The notes under the pieces are model-generated. The model had not been told where the DNA came from and searched no databases. It saw only the letters and a program-made list of their open reading frames with translations. From Bradyrhizobium sp. Y36 (GTDB lineage Bacteria > Pseudomonadota > Alphaproteobacteria > Rhizobiales > Xanthobacteraceae), in NCBI RefSeq assembly GCF_002531575.1, contig NZ_NWTI01000036.1:1-38148 (forward strand): DNA of 38,148 nucleotides. Direction: 5' to 3'. Of this stretch, positions 1 through 7,380 are shown piece by piece (the first letter of the stretch is position 1; every line of letters begins with the position of its first letter). Both the position numbers and the translations under genes were made by a program.

Positions 1-79
1 GGGGGGGGGGAGCTGACAGCGGAGTTGGTCGCTGTCACCGAACATTGAACGCACCCGCATCACGCTGCGACACATCGTC

Positions 80-775
80 ATGCTGCTTCGCCGCATCCTC
101 GCCGTCGCCCTCTTCCTCACGCTTGCCGCGCCGCCGCGGGCGCACGCCACGGCCGAGCACACCTATGAGAAGGGCGAGTACGGCATCGTCGCGGGCGGGT
201 GGGCGCCGAACAAGCGGCTCGCGATCGCCGTCCATGGCGAAGGCGAGGGCGCGCATGACAAATTCCACGCCTATCTGATGGCGGAGCCGGGCCATCGCAG
301 GCTCGACGTGCTCGACAACATCAGCCACGAGAACAATCTCGACACCGCCTCCGACGCCTATTACGCGGCCTGGTCGCCGGACTCGCGCTATGTCGCGGTC
401 TCCTTCCGCACCGAGCGCCACATCATGACGCTGAACGTCTATGCGATCGAGGGCCATCGCGCGCGGCTGATCCAGACGCCGGACCTGTTCCGCAAGGCTG
501 CGGGCCGCACCGTCGTGGTCAAGACCGACGGCGACATGCGCACCTACTTTCCCACGGTGACGTGGCGCGGGCCGCGCCGCTACGATCTCAACGACTACCG
601 TCTGTTCGTCGAGGACGACCAGACCCTGGCCGGGACGCTCGGCGACCTCGGCAGCGTGAGCAGGCGCGACGACGGCCGCTACACGATCGAGTTCGCCGCC
701 CACGCCACCATCACCCTCGGGCGGAAGCACCGCAACCGCATCGGCCGGCTGAAGCGCGGGGATTTCTGGCAGTAA
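80..775 (+). CDS. Secreted hypothetical protein
   Basis: Protein of 231 residues whose function I do not recognise. The N-terminus (MLLRRILAVALFLTLAAPP, then RAHA) reads as a Sec signal peptide with cleavage after about residue 23, so the product is probably periplasmic. The mature part has a stretch near residues 95-115 (YAAWSPDSRYVAVSF) that resembles one blade of a TolB/WD40-like beta-propeller, but the protein is too short for a full propeller. The C-terminus is basic (RKHRNRIGRLKRG). The frame shows strong G/C at third codon positions, which the antisense reading frame over the same DNA does not explain. It is followed by a short palindromic repeat half-site. Coding status is likely; function is unknown. 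Confidence 0.75.
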   Translation: MLLRRILAVALFLTLAAPPRAHATAEHTYEKGEYGIVAGGWAPNKRLAIAVHGEGEGAHDKFHAYLMAEPGHRRLDVLDNISHENNLDTASDAYYAAWSPDSRYVAVSFRTERHIMTLNVYAIEGHRARLIQTPDLFRKAAGRTVVVKTDGDMRTYFPTVTWRGPRRYDLNDYRLFVEDDQTLAGTLGDLGSVSRRDDGRYTIEFAAHATITLGRKHRNRIGRLKRGDFWQ

Positions 776-785
776 CTGCCCGTCG

Positions 786-823
786 TCCCGGGCTCACGCT
801 TCGCGCCCCGGGATGACAGTTTG
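786..823. repeat. Short palindromic repeat (CCCGGG family)
   Basis: Hairpin-like sequence directly after the first gene: GTCGTCCCGGGCTCACGC followed by GCGCCCCGGGATGACAG. The same family recurs at about 30150-30182, 34096-34198 and 38052-38090. Its position just past a stop codon suggests a transcript-end role. Confidence 0.55.
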
Positions 824-945
824 CACCGGCGCGCATGCATAGCCTCGGCAGCCGCCATGCTGCCTGCGCAACTGGCAATTCCCGCTTGCGCCACTACACT
901 CCATGCAATTGCTTCCATCCCCTCGTCCAGCCGGAACTCCCCCGC

Positions 946-2058
946 ATGAGCGCCCTGTTTTCCCCGATCAAGCTGCGCGGCCTGAACTTGAAGAACCGCG
1001 TCGTGGTGTCGCCGATGTGCCAATATTCGGCCGACGACGGCGTCGCCAATGACTGGCACTTCACCCACATCAACAATCTCAGCCTGTCGGGTGCGGCGAT
1101 GTTCTGCATCGAGGCGACCCATGTCGAGGCGATCGGCCGCATCACGCCGGGCTGCCTCGGGCTCTACAGCGACGCGGCCGAGGCCGCGCTGAAGCAGATC
1201 CTCACCTCGGTGCGCAAGCACTCCACCACGGCGGTCGCGATGCAGCTCGCCCATGCCGGCCGCAAAGCCTCCAGCGCGCGGCCGTGGGACGGCGGCCAGC
1301 TCGTTCCGGAGAGCCAAGGCGGCTGGCAGACGGTGGCGCCGTCAGCCGTGCCGCACAAGGAGGGCGAGGCCGCCCCGCTCGCGCTGGATGCAGCGGGCCT
1401 CAAGCGGATCCGCGATGCCTTCGTCGACAGCGCCAAGCGCGCGGAGCGGATCGGCATCGACGCCATCGAGCTGCACGGCGCGCACGGTTATCTCATGCAT
1501 CAATTCCTCTCGCCGATCTCCAACAAGCGCACCGACGAATATGGCGGCTCCCTGCAGAACCGCATGCGCTTTCCGCTCGAGATCTACGACGCCGTGCGCG
1601 CCGTCTTCCCCGCCGACAAGCCGATCGGCATGCGGGTGTCCTCGACCGACTGGGTCGAGGGCGGCTGGGATCTTTCGCAGACGATCGAATTCGCCAATGC
1701 GCTGAAGGCGCGCGGGGTCGACTGGATCGATGCCTCCTCCGGCGGCGTCTCGCCGCTGCAGAAGATTCCGCTCGGTCCCGGCTATCAGGTGCAGTTTGCG
1801 GAGGCGATCAAGCGCGCGACGGGCTTGCCGACCATCGCGGTCGGCCTGATCACGGAACCGAAGCAGGCCGAGGAGATCGTCAGCAGCGGCAAGGCCGACA
1901 TGGTCGCGCTCGCCCGCGGCATGCTCTACGACCCGCGCTGGGCCTGGCACGCCGCCGCCGAGCTCGGCGGCGAAGTCGAAGCCCCGCCGCAATATTGGCG
2001 CTCGCAGCCCTCGACGCAGAAAGCGCTGTTCGGCAAGACGACGTTCGGGGCGCGGTGA
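946..2058 (+). CDS. NADH:flavin oxidoreductase, Old Yellow Enzyme family (YqjM-like)
   Basis: FMN-dependent ene-reductase of the Old Yellow Enzyme family, about 370 residues from the chosen start and normal for the family. The start at 946 (MSALFSPIKLRGLNLKNRVVV) is preferred over the in-frame start at 835, because the fold begins with SPIKLRGLNLKNR and the extra 37 residues look like non-coding sequence. Visible family features are SPMCQYSADDG near residues 23-33, AMQLAHAGRK (residues about 99-108), the substrate/FMN pair in ELHGAHGYLMHQFLSP, the SNKRTDEYGGS loop, and the C-terminal phosphate-binding part TIAVGLIT...ADMVALARGMLYDPRW. These proteins reduce activated C=C bonds with NAD(P)H; the physiological substrate cannot be read from the sequence. 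It stands alone, with a palindromic repeat element 24 bases after its stop. Confidence 0.95.
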   Translation: MSALFSPIKLRGLNLKNRVVVSPMCQYSADDGVANDWHFTHINNLSLSGAAMFCIEATHVEAIGRITPGCLGLYSDAAEAALKQILTSVRKHSTTAVAMQLAHAGRKASSARPWDGGQLVPESQGGWQTVAPSAVPHKEGEAAPLALDAAGLKRIRDAFVDSAKRAERIGIDAIELHGAHGYLMHQFLSPISNKRTDEYGGSLQNRMRFPLEIYDAVRAVFPADKPIGMRVSSTDWVEGGWDLSQTIEFANALKARGVDWIDASSGGVSPLQKIPLGPGYQVQFAEAIKRATGLPTIAVGLITEPKQAEEIVSSGKADMVALARGMLYDPRWAWHAAAELGGEVEAPPQYWRSQPSTQKALFGKTTFGAR

Positions 2059-2081
2059 GGGGTGCGCATCCCAACCACCAC

Positions 2082-2255
2082 CGTCGTCCCTGCCTGGTGC
2101 GCAATTGCGCACGGGCGCAGGGACCCATACCGCGTGATCTCTCGATGATCCGCGCTGCGCGTTGACAACTTTAACTAAGAGTCGTCGCCAAACTGCTCCC
2201 TGTGGTTACGGGTCCCCGCTCCCGTGCGCAATTGCGCACCAGGCGGGGACGACAG
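2082..2255. repeat. Long palindromic repeat, family A, with nested 16-bp palindromes
   Basis: An inverted-repeat element. The left end starts CGTCGTCCCTGCC and contains GGGACCCATACCGCGTGAT; the right end contains CTCCCTGTGGTTACGGGTCCC and finishes GGGGACGACAG. Each arm carries the perfect palindrome GTGCGCAATTGCGCAC (2097-2112 and 2224-2239), so the arms pair with one another and each can also fold alone. A second member without the inner palindromes lies at 3354-3485. The element fills most of the 333-base gap between the oxidoreductase and the next gene; I see no gene in that gap. Confidence 0.85.
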
Positions 2256-2391
2256 CGGAGAACGCGGCTTACCTTTCGTCTCTCGCATCCGCGCCCCTCA
2301 CGCCTCACGCATCCGTAAATCTCCTCAGCTTCCACCTCCCTCAAAACTGGCCTAACCTTGGGCTCACTCAACTCCGTCAGGAGGCGTGCCC

Positions 2392-2799
2392 ATGCGGTTT
2401 CGTGTTCGCAATACGGCTCATGTGTTCGAGCGCGTCGGGCTTGCGATGGCGGGCGCGGCGTGCGGGTTGTTCGTCGGCGCCTATGTGGGGTCGGCGATAT
2501 CGGCGCTCACCACGCAGGGCTTCCTGCTGCTGATGATGGTGCTGGGCTTCGCCGGCTTCTATCTCGGCATCGACACGCCGCAATTGCCGTTCGACGAGGC
2601 GCATAGCGAGATCGACGCCGCCGAATTCCTCAGCGCCGCCGGCACGCTCTGCGCCACGCTCACCGCGCTCGCCTCCGTCGCCGTCATCGTGCTCCGCCTC
2701 GACCCGCACATGGCCTGGACCTGGCTCGCTCTGTTCGGCTGGGTCGCCGGCGTCGCCATGCAGATCGTCGGCGGCGCGAAAGCGCGGATGCGGGCGTAG
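2392..2799 (+). CDS. Small integral membrane protein, hypothetical
   Basis: Protein of 135 residues of unknown function. The start at 2392 is set by a perfect Shine-Dalgarno AGGAGG at 2379-2384 with 7 bases of spacing; an in-frame GTG at 2386 sits too close to it. It has four likely membrane segments: about residues 14-34 (LAMAGAACGLFVGAYVG), 40-58 (GFLLLMMVLGFAGFYLG), 84-105 (TLCATLTALASVAVIVL) and 111-127 (WTWLALFGWVAGVAMQIV). The loop between the second and third contains acidic residues (DEAHSEIDAAEF). I do not recognise a domain. It is monocistronic and followed by a half palindrome (CCCTCCCCACAGGGGGGAGGG at about 2840-2860). Confidence 0.8.
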   Translation: MRFRVRNTAHVFERVGLAMAGAACGLFVGAYVGSAISALTTQGFLLLMMVLGFAGFYLGIDTPQLPFDEAHSEIDAAEFLSAAGTLCATLTALASVAVIVLRLDPHMAWTWLALFGWVAGVAMQIVGGAKARMRA

Positions 2800-2912
2800 C
2801 TGGTTGTTGGAAACGGTCGCGCCGCGAGCACACTGCGTTCCCTCCCCACAGGGGGGAGGGAGCCGAGCGGAGTGCGCGGCGGCCTCTGGTCGTGGAATTG
2901 AGATCGCTCTTT

Positions 2913-3158
2913 TCAGAACACCACGCCCACGCGCGTGCCGCGCTTCCAGGCGATGCGGCAGCGCTTCTTGGTGTTGACGTGCAGCAGCTCGAAGCGATCG
3001 GGGATGTTCACCTGTCCGCCGAGATCGACGCAGGCCCCGCCGGGCGAATAGTCGATCAGCGTGCAGGGGATCACCGGCGCGCGCGGGTCGGTGATGATCT
3101 TGGCCTGGCGCGACACCAGCCCTGCGGGTTTCACGCGGGCATATTTGCGCGGATACAC
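2913..3158 (-). CDS. Small PilZ-domain protein
   Basis: Single-domain protein of 81 residues that resembles the PilZ family, whose members bind cyclic di-GMP or related ligands. The sequence begins VYPRKYARVKPAGLVSRQ, where the Arg-rich RKYARVK stretch recalls the RxxxR half of the PilZ site, followed by IDYSPGGACVDLGG, which matches the [D/N]xSxxG half in spacing (D36, S38, G40/G41). The chosen GTG at 3158 lies 8 bases from an AGGAG; another GTG two codons upstream is only 2 bases from it. The open frame continues upstream to 3440, but that part runs through a palindromic repeat and is not coding. Monocistronic. Family assignment is good; ligand binding is inferred. Confidence 0.75.
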   Translation of the reverse strand: MYPRKYARVKPAGLVSRQAKIITDPRAPVIPCTLIDYSPGGACVDLGGQVNIPDRFELLHVNTKKRCRIAWKRGTRVGVVF

Positions 3159-3353
3159 TGGCACGTCTCCTCCAATGCCGCAGGTCTCGCGGCGGATATC
3201 GTGCAGGATGATGCGGGCGAGTTGATGCGATCCGGCTAAGGCGCGCGGGAGAATTTTAATGAAAAGTGTCGGCGAATGCAGAAAGCCGCGGTAGCGGGGT
3301 GAGGTGGCGCCATAGTCTCGCTGTCGTCCGCGCGACCGCAGCCTCAATCTCCC

Positions 3354-3485
3354 CTGTCGTCCCTTGCGCGCGCAGGGACCCATACCGCGTGATTTCTCGG
3401 TTGCGGGCGGGCGCAGTCCCGAACAACGAGCCTCCGCCAAACCACTCCCTGTGGTTATGGGTCCCTGCGTTCGCAGGGACGACAG
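3354..3485. repeat. Long palindromic repeat, family A (second copy)
   Basis: Inverted-repeat element with ends CTGTCGTCCC and GGGACGACAG. It shares GGGACCCATACCGCGTGAT, then TCTCG, with the copy at 2082-2255, and also shares CTCCCTGTGGTTA-GGGTCCC on the other side. The arms here carry CTGCGTTCGCAGGG-like tips in place of the 16-bp palindrome. It sits in the 496-base gap 3159-3654, which contains only repeats. Confidence 0.85.
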
Positions 3486-3517
3486 CCGAGTGTATTGCGC
3501 GAGCCTGCCTCCACCGC

Positions 3518-3630
3518 CGTCATTGCGAGCGCAGCGACTTGTCCGCCGAAGCCTTCGGCGAAGGCGGAAGCAATCCAGGAATCCCTCCGCGGCGGCAGTC
3601 TGGATTGCTTCGCGGCGCTCGCAATGACGT
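3518..3630. repeat. Palindromic repeat, family E (CGTCATTGCGAGCG type)
   Basis: The left end CGTCATTGCGAGCGCAGCG is the reverse complement of the right end CGCTCGCAATGACG, and the arms continue with GCAATCCAG / CTGGATTGC. A small hairpin (CGCCGAAGCCTTCGGCG) lies inside the left arm. It lies just beyond the 3' end of the convergent DUF2235 gene. No gene is visible here. Confidence 0.85.
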
Positions 3631-3654
3631 GGTGAGAGCGGTGCCCCCTCCGCA

Positions 3655-4980
3655 TCACTCCGCCGCGCTCTCTCCCGACCCCTCCGCCACGTCCACCCCC
3701 GGCGGCACCGGCATCGGCACCGTCTCGTACACCTTCGGCATGTTCACCGGCCGGTAGTCCGGGTCCACTTCCATCCGCTTCAGCACGCTCTCATGGATAT
3801 TCGCGCCGTCGGGGATCAGGCGCGGTTCGCAGTCGGGGATGTAGAATCCGAGAAACACCTTCCGCTCCGGCCACTCCCGGTACTTTGCGCTCTTCGGAAT
3901 GAACTCCAGCAGCCGCCAGGCCGCCGTCATCGAATTGTGCAGCACGCCCGTCTTGCCCTCATAGGCCGGCGCCACATAGCTGAACGGCGAGTTCTTGCGC
4001 TGGATGCCCCAGGCGAGCTGCTTGATGGTCGCCAGGTTGAAGTTCAGCCCGGCCTTCTCGGCTTCCGCGATCATCCAGATCAGCGGATATTTGGAGTCGC
4101 CGCTCTCGGCTTCCGGATAGCCGCCGCCGACGTCGCTGTGCACGCCGGCGAACCACACCTGCCAGATGTCCTGCGGCACCTTCTTTTCATCGGGCACGTA
4201 GCGGTTGCTCCAGAACTCCTGCGGCTGCTCGTACTTCTTCAGGCGGAACATGCAGCGCCGCTCGTCGATCGCGATCGCCTGCCGGAAGATCCGAACGCTC
4301 GGGTTGCGCAGCGTGAAGGCGAGCTCCTCCAGGCTCGGCCAGAACAGCCGGTCGGGGCGCGGCACGATCACGCTCGCCACCGTGTCCCACACGCCGATGA
4401 AATGGATGGTCGGCCAGCGCGTCGAGGTGATGCGGGCGAACTGCGCGGCGAGGTCGAACTGGTCCTTCGGCAGCGGCCCCTGCTCGTCGAAGGCGACGCC
4501 CTCGAGATCCTCGATGTCGTTGCCGCGCCCGGTGCCGGAATATTGCTTGTAGGCGACGAGGCCGCTGCCTGCGAGGTTCGCCTGTTCCGGCCTGATCAGG
4601 CCGACCTTGTGGATCAGCCCCGCCAGCACGCGCACGGTGTAGGCGCCGCGCGAGAAGCCGAACAGATAGATGCGGTCGCCCGGCGAATAATGCTCGACCA
4701 GGAAGCAATAGGCCGAGAGCACGTTGTCGTCGAGCCCGTAGCCGGTGGCGAGCCCCAGCACCAGGTTGACGTTGGCTTTCAGGCGGTGCCACGTCGTCGG
4801 CTCCGTCACCGTGCCGACCCCGGGATCGTAGAACACCATCTGCCGCGGCTGCGTCCGGTCGGTCTTGCGCAGGCAGCGATAGAGCTTCAGGACGTTGGAG
4901 ATGTTCTCCGAGATCTCGTTGCCGGTGCCGTCACAGCAAATGACGAGGTTCTTCGGCTCGGGTTTGGGCGCGTGCTCCAC
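3655..4980 (-). CDS. DUF2235 alpha/beta-hydrolase domain protein
   Basis: Protein of 441 residues from a GTG start at 4980, chosen because GGAGAGG lies 7 bases upstream; a longer frame to 5088 runs into non-coding sequence. The DUF2235 hydrolase domain opens with NLVICCDGTGNEIS (residues 11-24) and contains the nucleophile elbow YLFGFSRGAYTVRVLAG with Ser110, GVWDTVAS (candidate acid) and GVHSDVGGGYPE (candidate His), the usual order for this family. Tle1-type phospholipase effectors of type VI secretion belong to the same family, but I see no Vgr, PAAR or immunity gene nearby, so a cytosolic esterase role is equally possible. No signal peptide. A degraded copy of its first ~85 codons and 5' region lies at 7106-7380. 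Confidence 0.9.
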   Translation of the reverse strand: MEHAPKPEPKNLVICCDGTGNEISENISNVLKLYRCLRKTDRTQPRQMVFYDPGVGTVTEPTTWHRLKANVNLVLGLATGYGLDDNVLSAYCFLVEHYSPGDRIYLFGFSRGAYTVRVLAGLIHKVGLIRPEQANLAGSGLVAYKQYSGTGRGNDIEDLEGVAFDEQGPLPKDQFDLAAQFARITSTRWPTIHFIGVWDTVASVIVPRPDRLFWPSLEELAFTLRNPSVRIFRQAIAIDERRCMFRLKKYEQPQEFWSNRYVPDEKKVPQDIWQVWFAGVHSDVGGGYPEAESGDSKYPLIWMIAEAEKAGLNFNLATIKQLAWGIQRKNSPFSYVAPAYEGKTGVLHNSMTAAWRLLEFIPKSAKYREWPERKVFLGFYIPDCEPRLIPDGANIHESVLKRMEVDPDYRPVNMPKVYETVPMPVPPGVDVAEGSGESAAE

Positions 4981-5013
4981 AGGTCGACCTCTCCAGGTGA
5001 TGCTACCGGAGCG

Positions 5014-5019
5014 AGTATA
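5014..5019 (-). promoter_or_regulatory. Candidate -10 box of the DUF2235 gene
   Basis: On the minus strand TATACT ends 33 bases before the GTG start. The same TATACT, at a similar distance, is kept in the duplicated fragment at about 7366-7371 although its coding part has decayed. No convincing -35 is seen. Confidence 0.3.
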
Positions 5020-5084
5020 GCCGAAAACCGCGACGGCGAGGAGACGATGGTGTGCGCGGCGACGGCGGTGCGTTGCCTCACCCC

Positions 5085-5335
5085 GCAAGGGACAGGGCCA
5101 TCGCAGAGAGGGGTGATGTCGCTTGTCGCCATCCTTCGAGACGCCCGCCGCCGGCTGGCCCTCAGGATGAGGACCGCGTGCGTTTCGCTGGCTTCGACGG
5201 GGCTCCGATGCCGCTGAGCCTCATCCTGAGGAGACCGCCGAAAGCGGTCGTCTCGAAGGACGAGGCGCGCGCTCAGCTCGTGCAAGGAGCCAGATGCGAT
5301 CGCTCTCCCCCGCAAGCGGGGAGAGGCGAAGGGAA
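5085..5335. repeat. Repeat-filled intergenic region (families C and D)
   Basis: The 359-base gap between the divergent-looking gene ends is made of palindromic repeats. At 5130-5264, CCTTCGAGACGCCCGCC... and CTCAGGATGAGG face CCTCATCCTGAGGAG... and TCGTCTCGAAGGACGAGG, an inverted pair of family C. Flanking it are CCCCGCAAGGGACAGGG and CTCCCCCGCAAGCGGGGAG hairpins. The reading frames through this stretch do not show coding character. Confidence 0.7.
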
Positions 5336-5339
5336 CCTC

Positions 5340-5474
5340 TTACTTCTTCTTGCCCGGTCCGAAATCCGGCTGCCAGGCCGCGTCCTTGCGGCTCGGCGCG
5401 GCGGCGATCACCTTGGCCTTGTCCTTCTTCGGCTTCTTGGTTTCGCGGTTGCCGCGTTGCTGTCCCTTGGCCAT
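5340..5474 (-). CDS. Very small basic conserved protein (MAKGQQRGN type)
   Basis: Protein of 44 residues, MAKGQQRGNRETKKPKKDKA then a C-terminus ending FGPGKKK. The start at 5474 has AGGAG 6 bases upstream (AGGAGAGCGAC then ATG). It is strongly basic and probably disordered; from memory, small proteins of this type are widespread in Rhizobiales and annotated as hypothetical. The same frame stays open upstream to the start at 5696, so the segment could also be made as the C-terminal part of a 118-residue protein; the good internal ribosome site supports separate initiation. Function unknown. Confidence 0.65.
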   Translation of the reverse strand: MAKGQQRGNRETKKPKKDKAKVIAAAPSRKDAAWQPDFGPGKKK

Positions 5475-5696
5475 GTCGCTCTCCTGTGGTTCGCGTTTCC
5501 GGGTTTCGAGGTCGCCGAGCTCGTTCGATTGCAGCACGCGGCCGCGCGGCGTGCAGACGCGCACGTCCATGTAGCCGTCGCGCAGCAGTCTGCGCGCCAG
5601 CCGCAACGCGACAGCGGCGCTGCCGCGTCCGAGATTGGAGCTGCCATATTCTTTCGTGCCGCTGACGAGATAGGGCACGCGCGAGGGCCTAGCCAT
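5340..5696 (-). CDS. Small hypothetical protein, in frame with the 44-residue protein
   Basis: Reads from ATG at 5696 (MARPSRVPYLVSGTKEYGSS) through LARRLLRDGYMDVRVCTPRG and RVLQSNELGDLETRKREPQESD, and then straight into MAKGQQRGN with no stop, giving 118 residues. The start overlaps the stop of the 32-residue ORF upstream (CATGGCTAG), which suggests translational coupling. The first ~74 residues look like an independent small domain of unknown function with a conserved-looking LARRLLRDGYMDVRV helix. Two products, long and short, may therefore come from one frame, or a stop between two formerly separate genes may have been lost in this strain. Confidence 0.5.
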   Translation of the reverse strand: MARPSRVPYLVSGTKEYGSSNLGRGSAAVALRLARRLLRDGYMDVRVCTPRGRVLQSNELGDLETRKREPQESDMAKGQQRGNRETKKPKKDKAKVIAAAPSRKDAAWQPDFGPGKKK

Positions 5697-5787
5697 GGAG
5701 CAGGGCCGCGGCGCAGACCAGCAGCAGAAGAAACGATGGAACGCCCACCGGTGGCACGATCCATTCGGATAGGCGAAACTTCGACAT
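5689..5787 (-). CDS. Candidate 32-residue single-span membrane peptide
   Basis: ATG at 5787 opens MSKFRLSEWIVPPVGVPSFL followed by LLLVCAAALLHG and TAG. The second half is a clean membrane segment and the first half is amphipathic and positively charged. GGGAG lies 7 bases upstream of the ATG. Its stop overlaps the start of the next small gene, as in a coupled operon. It is too short for automatic gene calling, and coding is inferred from the ribosome site, the overlap and the membrane-like composition. Confidence 0.45.
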   Translation of the reverse strand: MSKFRLSEWIVPPVGVPSFLLLLVCAAALLHG

Positions 5788-6051
5788 GCTGGCTCCCGGG
5801 GAAACTCGCGGCGGGAGCGCAAACGACCCTCAGTCACCGGTCGAAGCCGTTGCCGAGTTGCGGTGATGCGATCGACCCTACGCCTGCCGCGCGCCGATAG
5901 CGAGGGCTAAAACGCCGTGCGCGCAATCACCCCGCCTGACGCCCCGGCGCGTGCTGCACCGACAATAGCGCTGGCTATTGCCGCGCAATGCGCGCATGCT
6001 CGCCTCCGCCGGCGTCCGGGTGGGGCCCCTCTTTTCGAAAGGCAGGCGCGC

Positions 6052-6321
6052 ATGACCATCCGCTCGCGGCGCGAATCCGTGACGTTCAAGCATCCGTTCC
6101 ACATTCGCGGCATCGCGCGCGAGCTCCCGGCGGGCGCCTATGAGGTCGTCACCGACGAGGAGATGATCGAGGGCCTGTCGTTCGCCGCCTGGCGCCGCGT
6201 CGCGACCATGATCACGGTGCCCGCGGAAGGCGGGCCCGGCGGCACCACGGAAATGCATGCGATCGGCTCGATCGACCTCGCGGACGCTCAACGCATCGAC
6301 GCGAGCGCCGCCAATGACTGA
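6052..6321 (+). CDS. Hypothetical protein, 89 residues
   Basis: The start at 6052 (MTIRSRRESVTFKHPFHIRG) follows a purine-rich AAAGGCAGG; the frame is open further upstream, but that part lacks coding character. The sequence has FHIRGIARELPAGAYEVVTDEEMIEGLSF in its middle, suggesting a small beta-rich domain, and an acidic, Ala-rich tail. No recognised domain or membrane segment. Its stop overlaps the start of the next gene by 8 bases, so the two are co-translated. Function unknown. Confidence 0.75.
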   Translation: MTIRSRRESVTFKHPFHIRGIARELPAGAYEVVTDEEMIEGLSFAAWRRVATMITVPAEGGPGGTTEMHAIGSIDLADAQRIDASAAND

Positions 6322-6610
6322 CCATCCCGTCGATCTCGACAAGCATCGCGGCATGGCCGCGCAGAAGGCGACCGATCTGCGCCGCGCGCTGGCCGATGTC
6401 GAGACCAATGTCAGGCAGCTGCGCGAGCGCGAGGCCGATCTCGAACACCGCCTGATGACCGTGCCCGCCATGTCCTGGCCCGAGGCCGCGGTGAAGGCGC
6501 GCTATCTTCTCAACCTCTATGCCGCGAGCCTGCCGGTCGAGGACACGCGCCACCGCGCGCTGGTGTCGGCGTTGCTCGACGATTTCGCCCGGCTGTCGGA
6601 GGAGAGCTGA
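6314..6610 (+). CDS. Hypothetical coiled-coil protein, 98 residues
   Basis: ATG at 6314 lies inside the end of the preceding gene. Residues about 15-50 (AAQKATDLRRALADVETNVR, then QLREREADLEHRL) form a charged heptad-like helix that predicts a coiled coil. A second helical part follows (WPEAAVKARYLLNLYAASL; HRALVSALLDDFARLSEE). Soluble, no catalytic motif seen. Overlap with the upstream gene suggests a shared function or complex, but its nature is unknown. Confidence 0.75.
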   Translation: MTDHPVDLDKHRGMAAQKATDLRRALADVETNVRQLREREADLEHRLMTVPAMSWPEAAVKARYLLNLYAASLPVEDTRHRALVSALLDDFARLSEES

Positions 6611-6776
6611 GGCGAGTCTCGGCCGCTCGCGTCGCCTCACGCGCGTAAGACGCGGACGCGACGCGGGCGGCCGACCCTTGCTGGCCCTTGGGGGCACTCG
6701 TCCGGGCTCGTCGCGCCGAAGCCGCGCCGAAGGCGGAAGCAGCCGGACTTAACCAACCCTCGTCAAGGAGCAGGCG

Positions 6777-7055
6777 ATGACACTCAGCAGCGGCCGCTAC
6801 ATCGGCCTCGAATACGAGCGGATGATCGTGCTGTTCTCGATGCGCGACGGCACGCGCGAGATCGGCTGCGCGATCTCGACCTCGGCGATGGACGATCTCG
6901 AGCGCGGCCCCAGGGTCCCGCCCGAGCACCGCGAAGCCCAGTTCACCCGCCTGCGCGACCGCATCGAAGCCTGCGCCGCCGGCAAATACCGCGCCAGCGA
7001 ATTCGAGGGACAGCCGCCGGGGATCGTGCTGCGGAGCATTGATTTTCGGGGGTAG
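6777..7055 (+). CDS. Small conserved protein, DUF1488-like
   Basis: Protein of 92 residues starting MTLSSGRYIGLEYERMIVLF after a good ribosome site (AAGGAG, 6 bases spacing region before ATG). The pattern V-F-x-MRDGTREIGCAIST, then AMDDL, and a helix ending QFTRLRDRIEACAAGKYRA resembles DUF1488-type proteins, where a beta strand pair is followed by a helix-rich end. No catalytic residues are known for this group. The gene stands alone, followed closely by the decayed DUF2235 fragment on the other strand. Family assignment is from memory and moderate. Confidence 0.75.
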   Translation: MTLSSGRYIGLEYERMIVLFSMRDGTREIGCAISTSAMDDLERGPRVPPEHREAQFTRLRDRIEACAAGKYRASEFEGQPPGIVLRSIDFRG

Positions 7056-7105
7056 GGGGCGCGGAGCTTTTAGTGCCGAGCGTATCGCGGGTTACTAGCT
7101 ACGGC

Positions 7106-7380
7106 GCCAGGCTGACGTTGGCCTTGAGCCGGTGCCACGTCGTCGGCTCCGTCGCTATGCCGCCCCCGAGATCGTAAAGCACCATCTGCTGCAGCTGTGT
7201 CCGGTCCGTCTTGCGCTGACGATGATAGAGCTTCAGGACGTTGGAAAATGTTCTTCGAGATCTCGTTGCCCATGTCGTCGCAGCCGATGACGAAGTCTTC
7301 TGGGAAGAGGTGCAGTTCGGTGGAGTGCTCTTGGTCCATGGGATGCGCCTCAAGGAGATGCTACCAGGGCAAGTATAGAG
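7106..7380 (-). pseudogene. Truncated, frameshifted copy of the DUF2235 hydrolase 5' end
   Basis: This stretch matches 4753-5030, in the same orientation. In one frame it reads FVIGCDDMGNEISKNI, like LVICCDGTGNEISENI in the intact gene; after a one-base insertion in an A run (near 7242-7245) it continues in another frame as FSNVLKLYHRQRKTDRTQLQ, then QMVLYDLGGG and EPTTWHRLKANVSLAP followed by a stop. The similarity includes the untranslated leader (ATGCTACC...AGTATAG) and stops abruptly after about 85 codons, well before the nucleophile serine. It cannot encode an active enzyme. The remainder of the 426-base gap 7056-7481 shows no gene. Confidence 0.85.

Noticed and set aside
35..730. A 231-codon frame antisense to the first gene
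   Set aside because: The plus-strand frame has a signal peptide and better third-position bias; the antisense reading has no recognisable feature.
3266..3757. A 163-codon frame through the spacer after the PilZ gene
   Set aside because: Composed of translated repeat elements of families A and E.
3655..4980. The DUF2235 protein as a certain type VI secretion effector
   Set aside because: No Hcp, VgrG, PAAR, chaperone or immunity gene is adjacent, so the effector role is not supported here.
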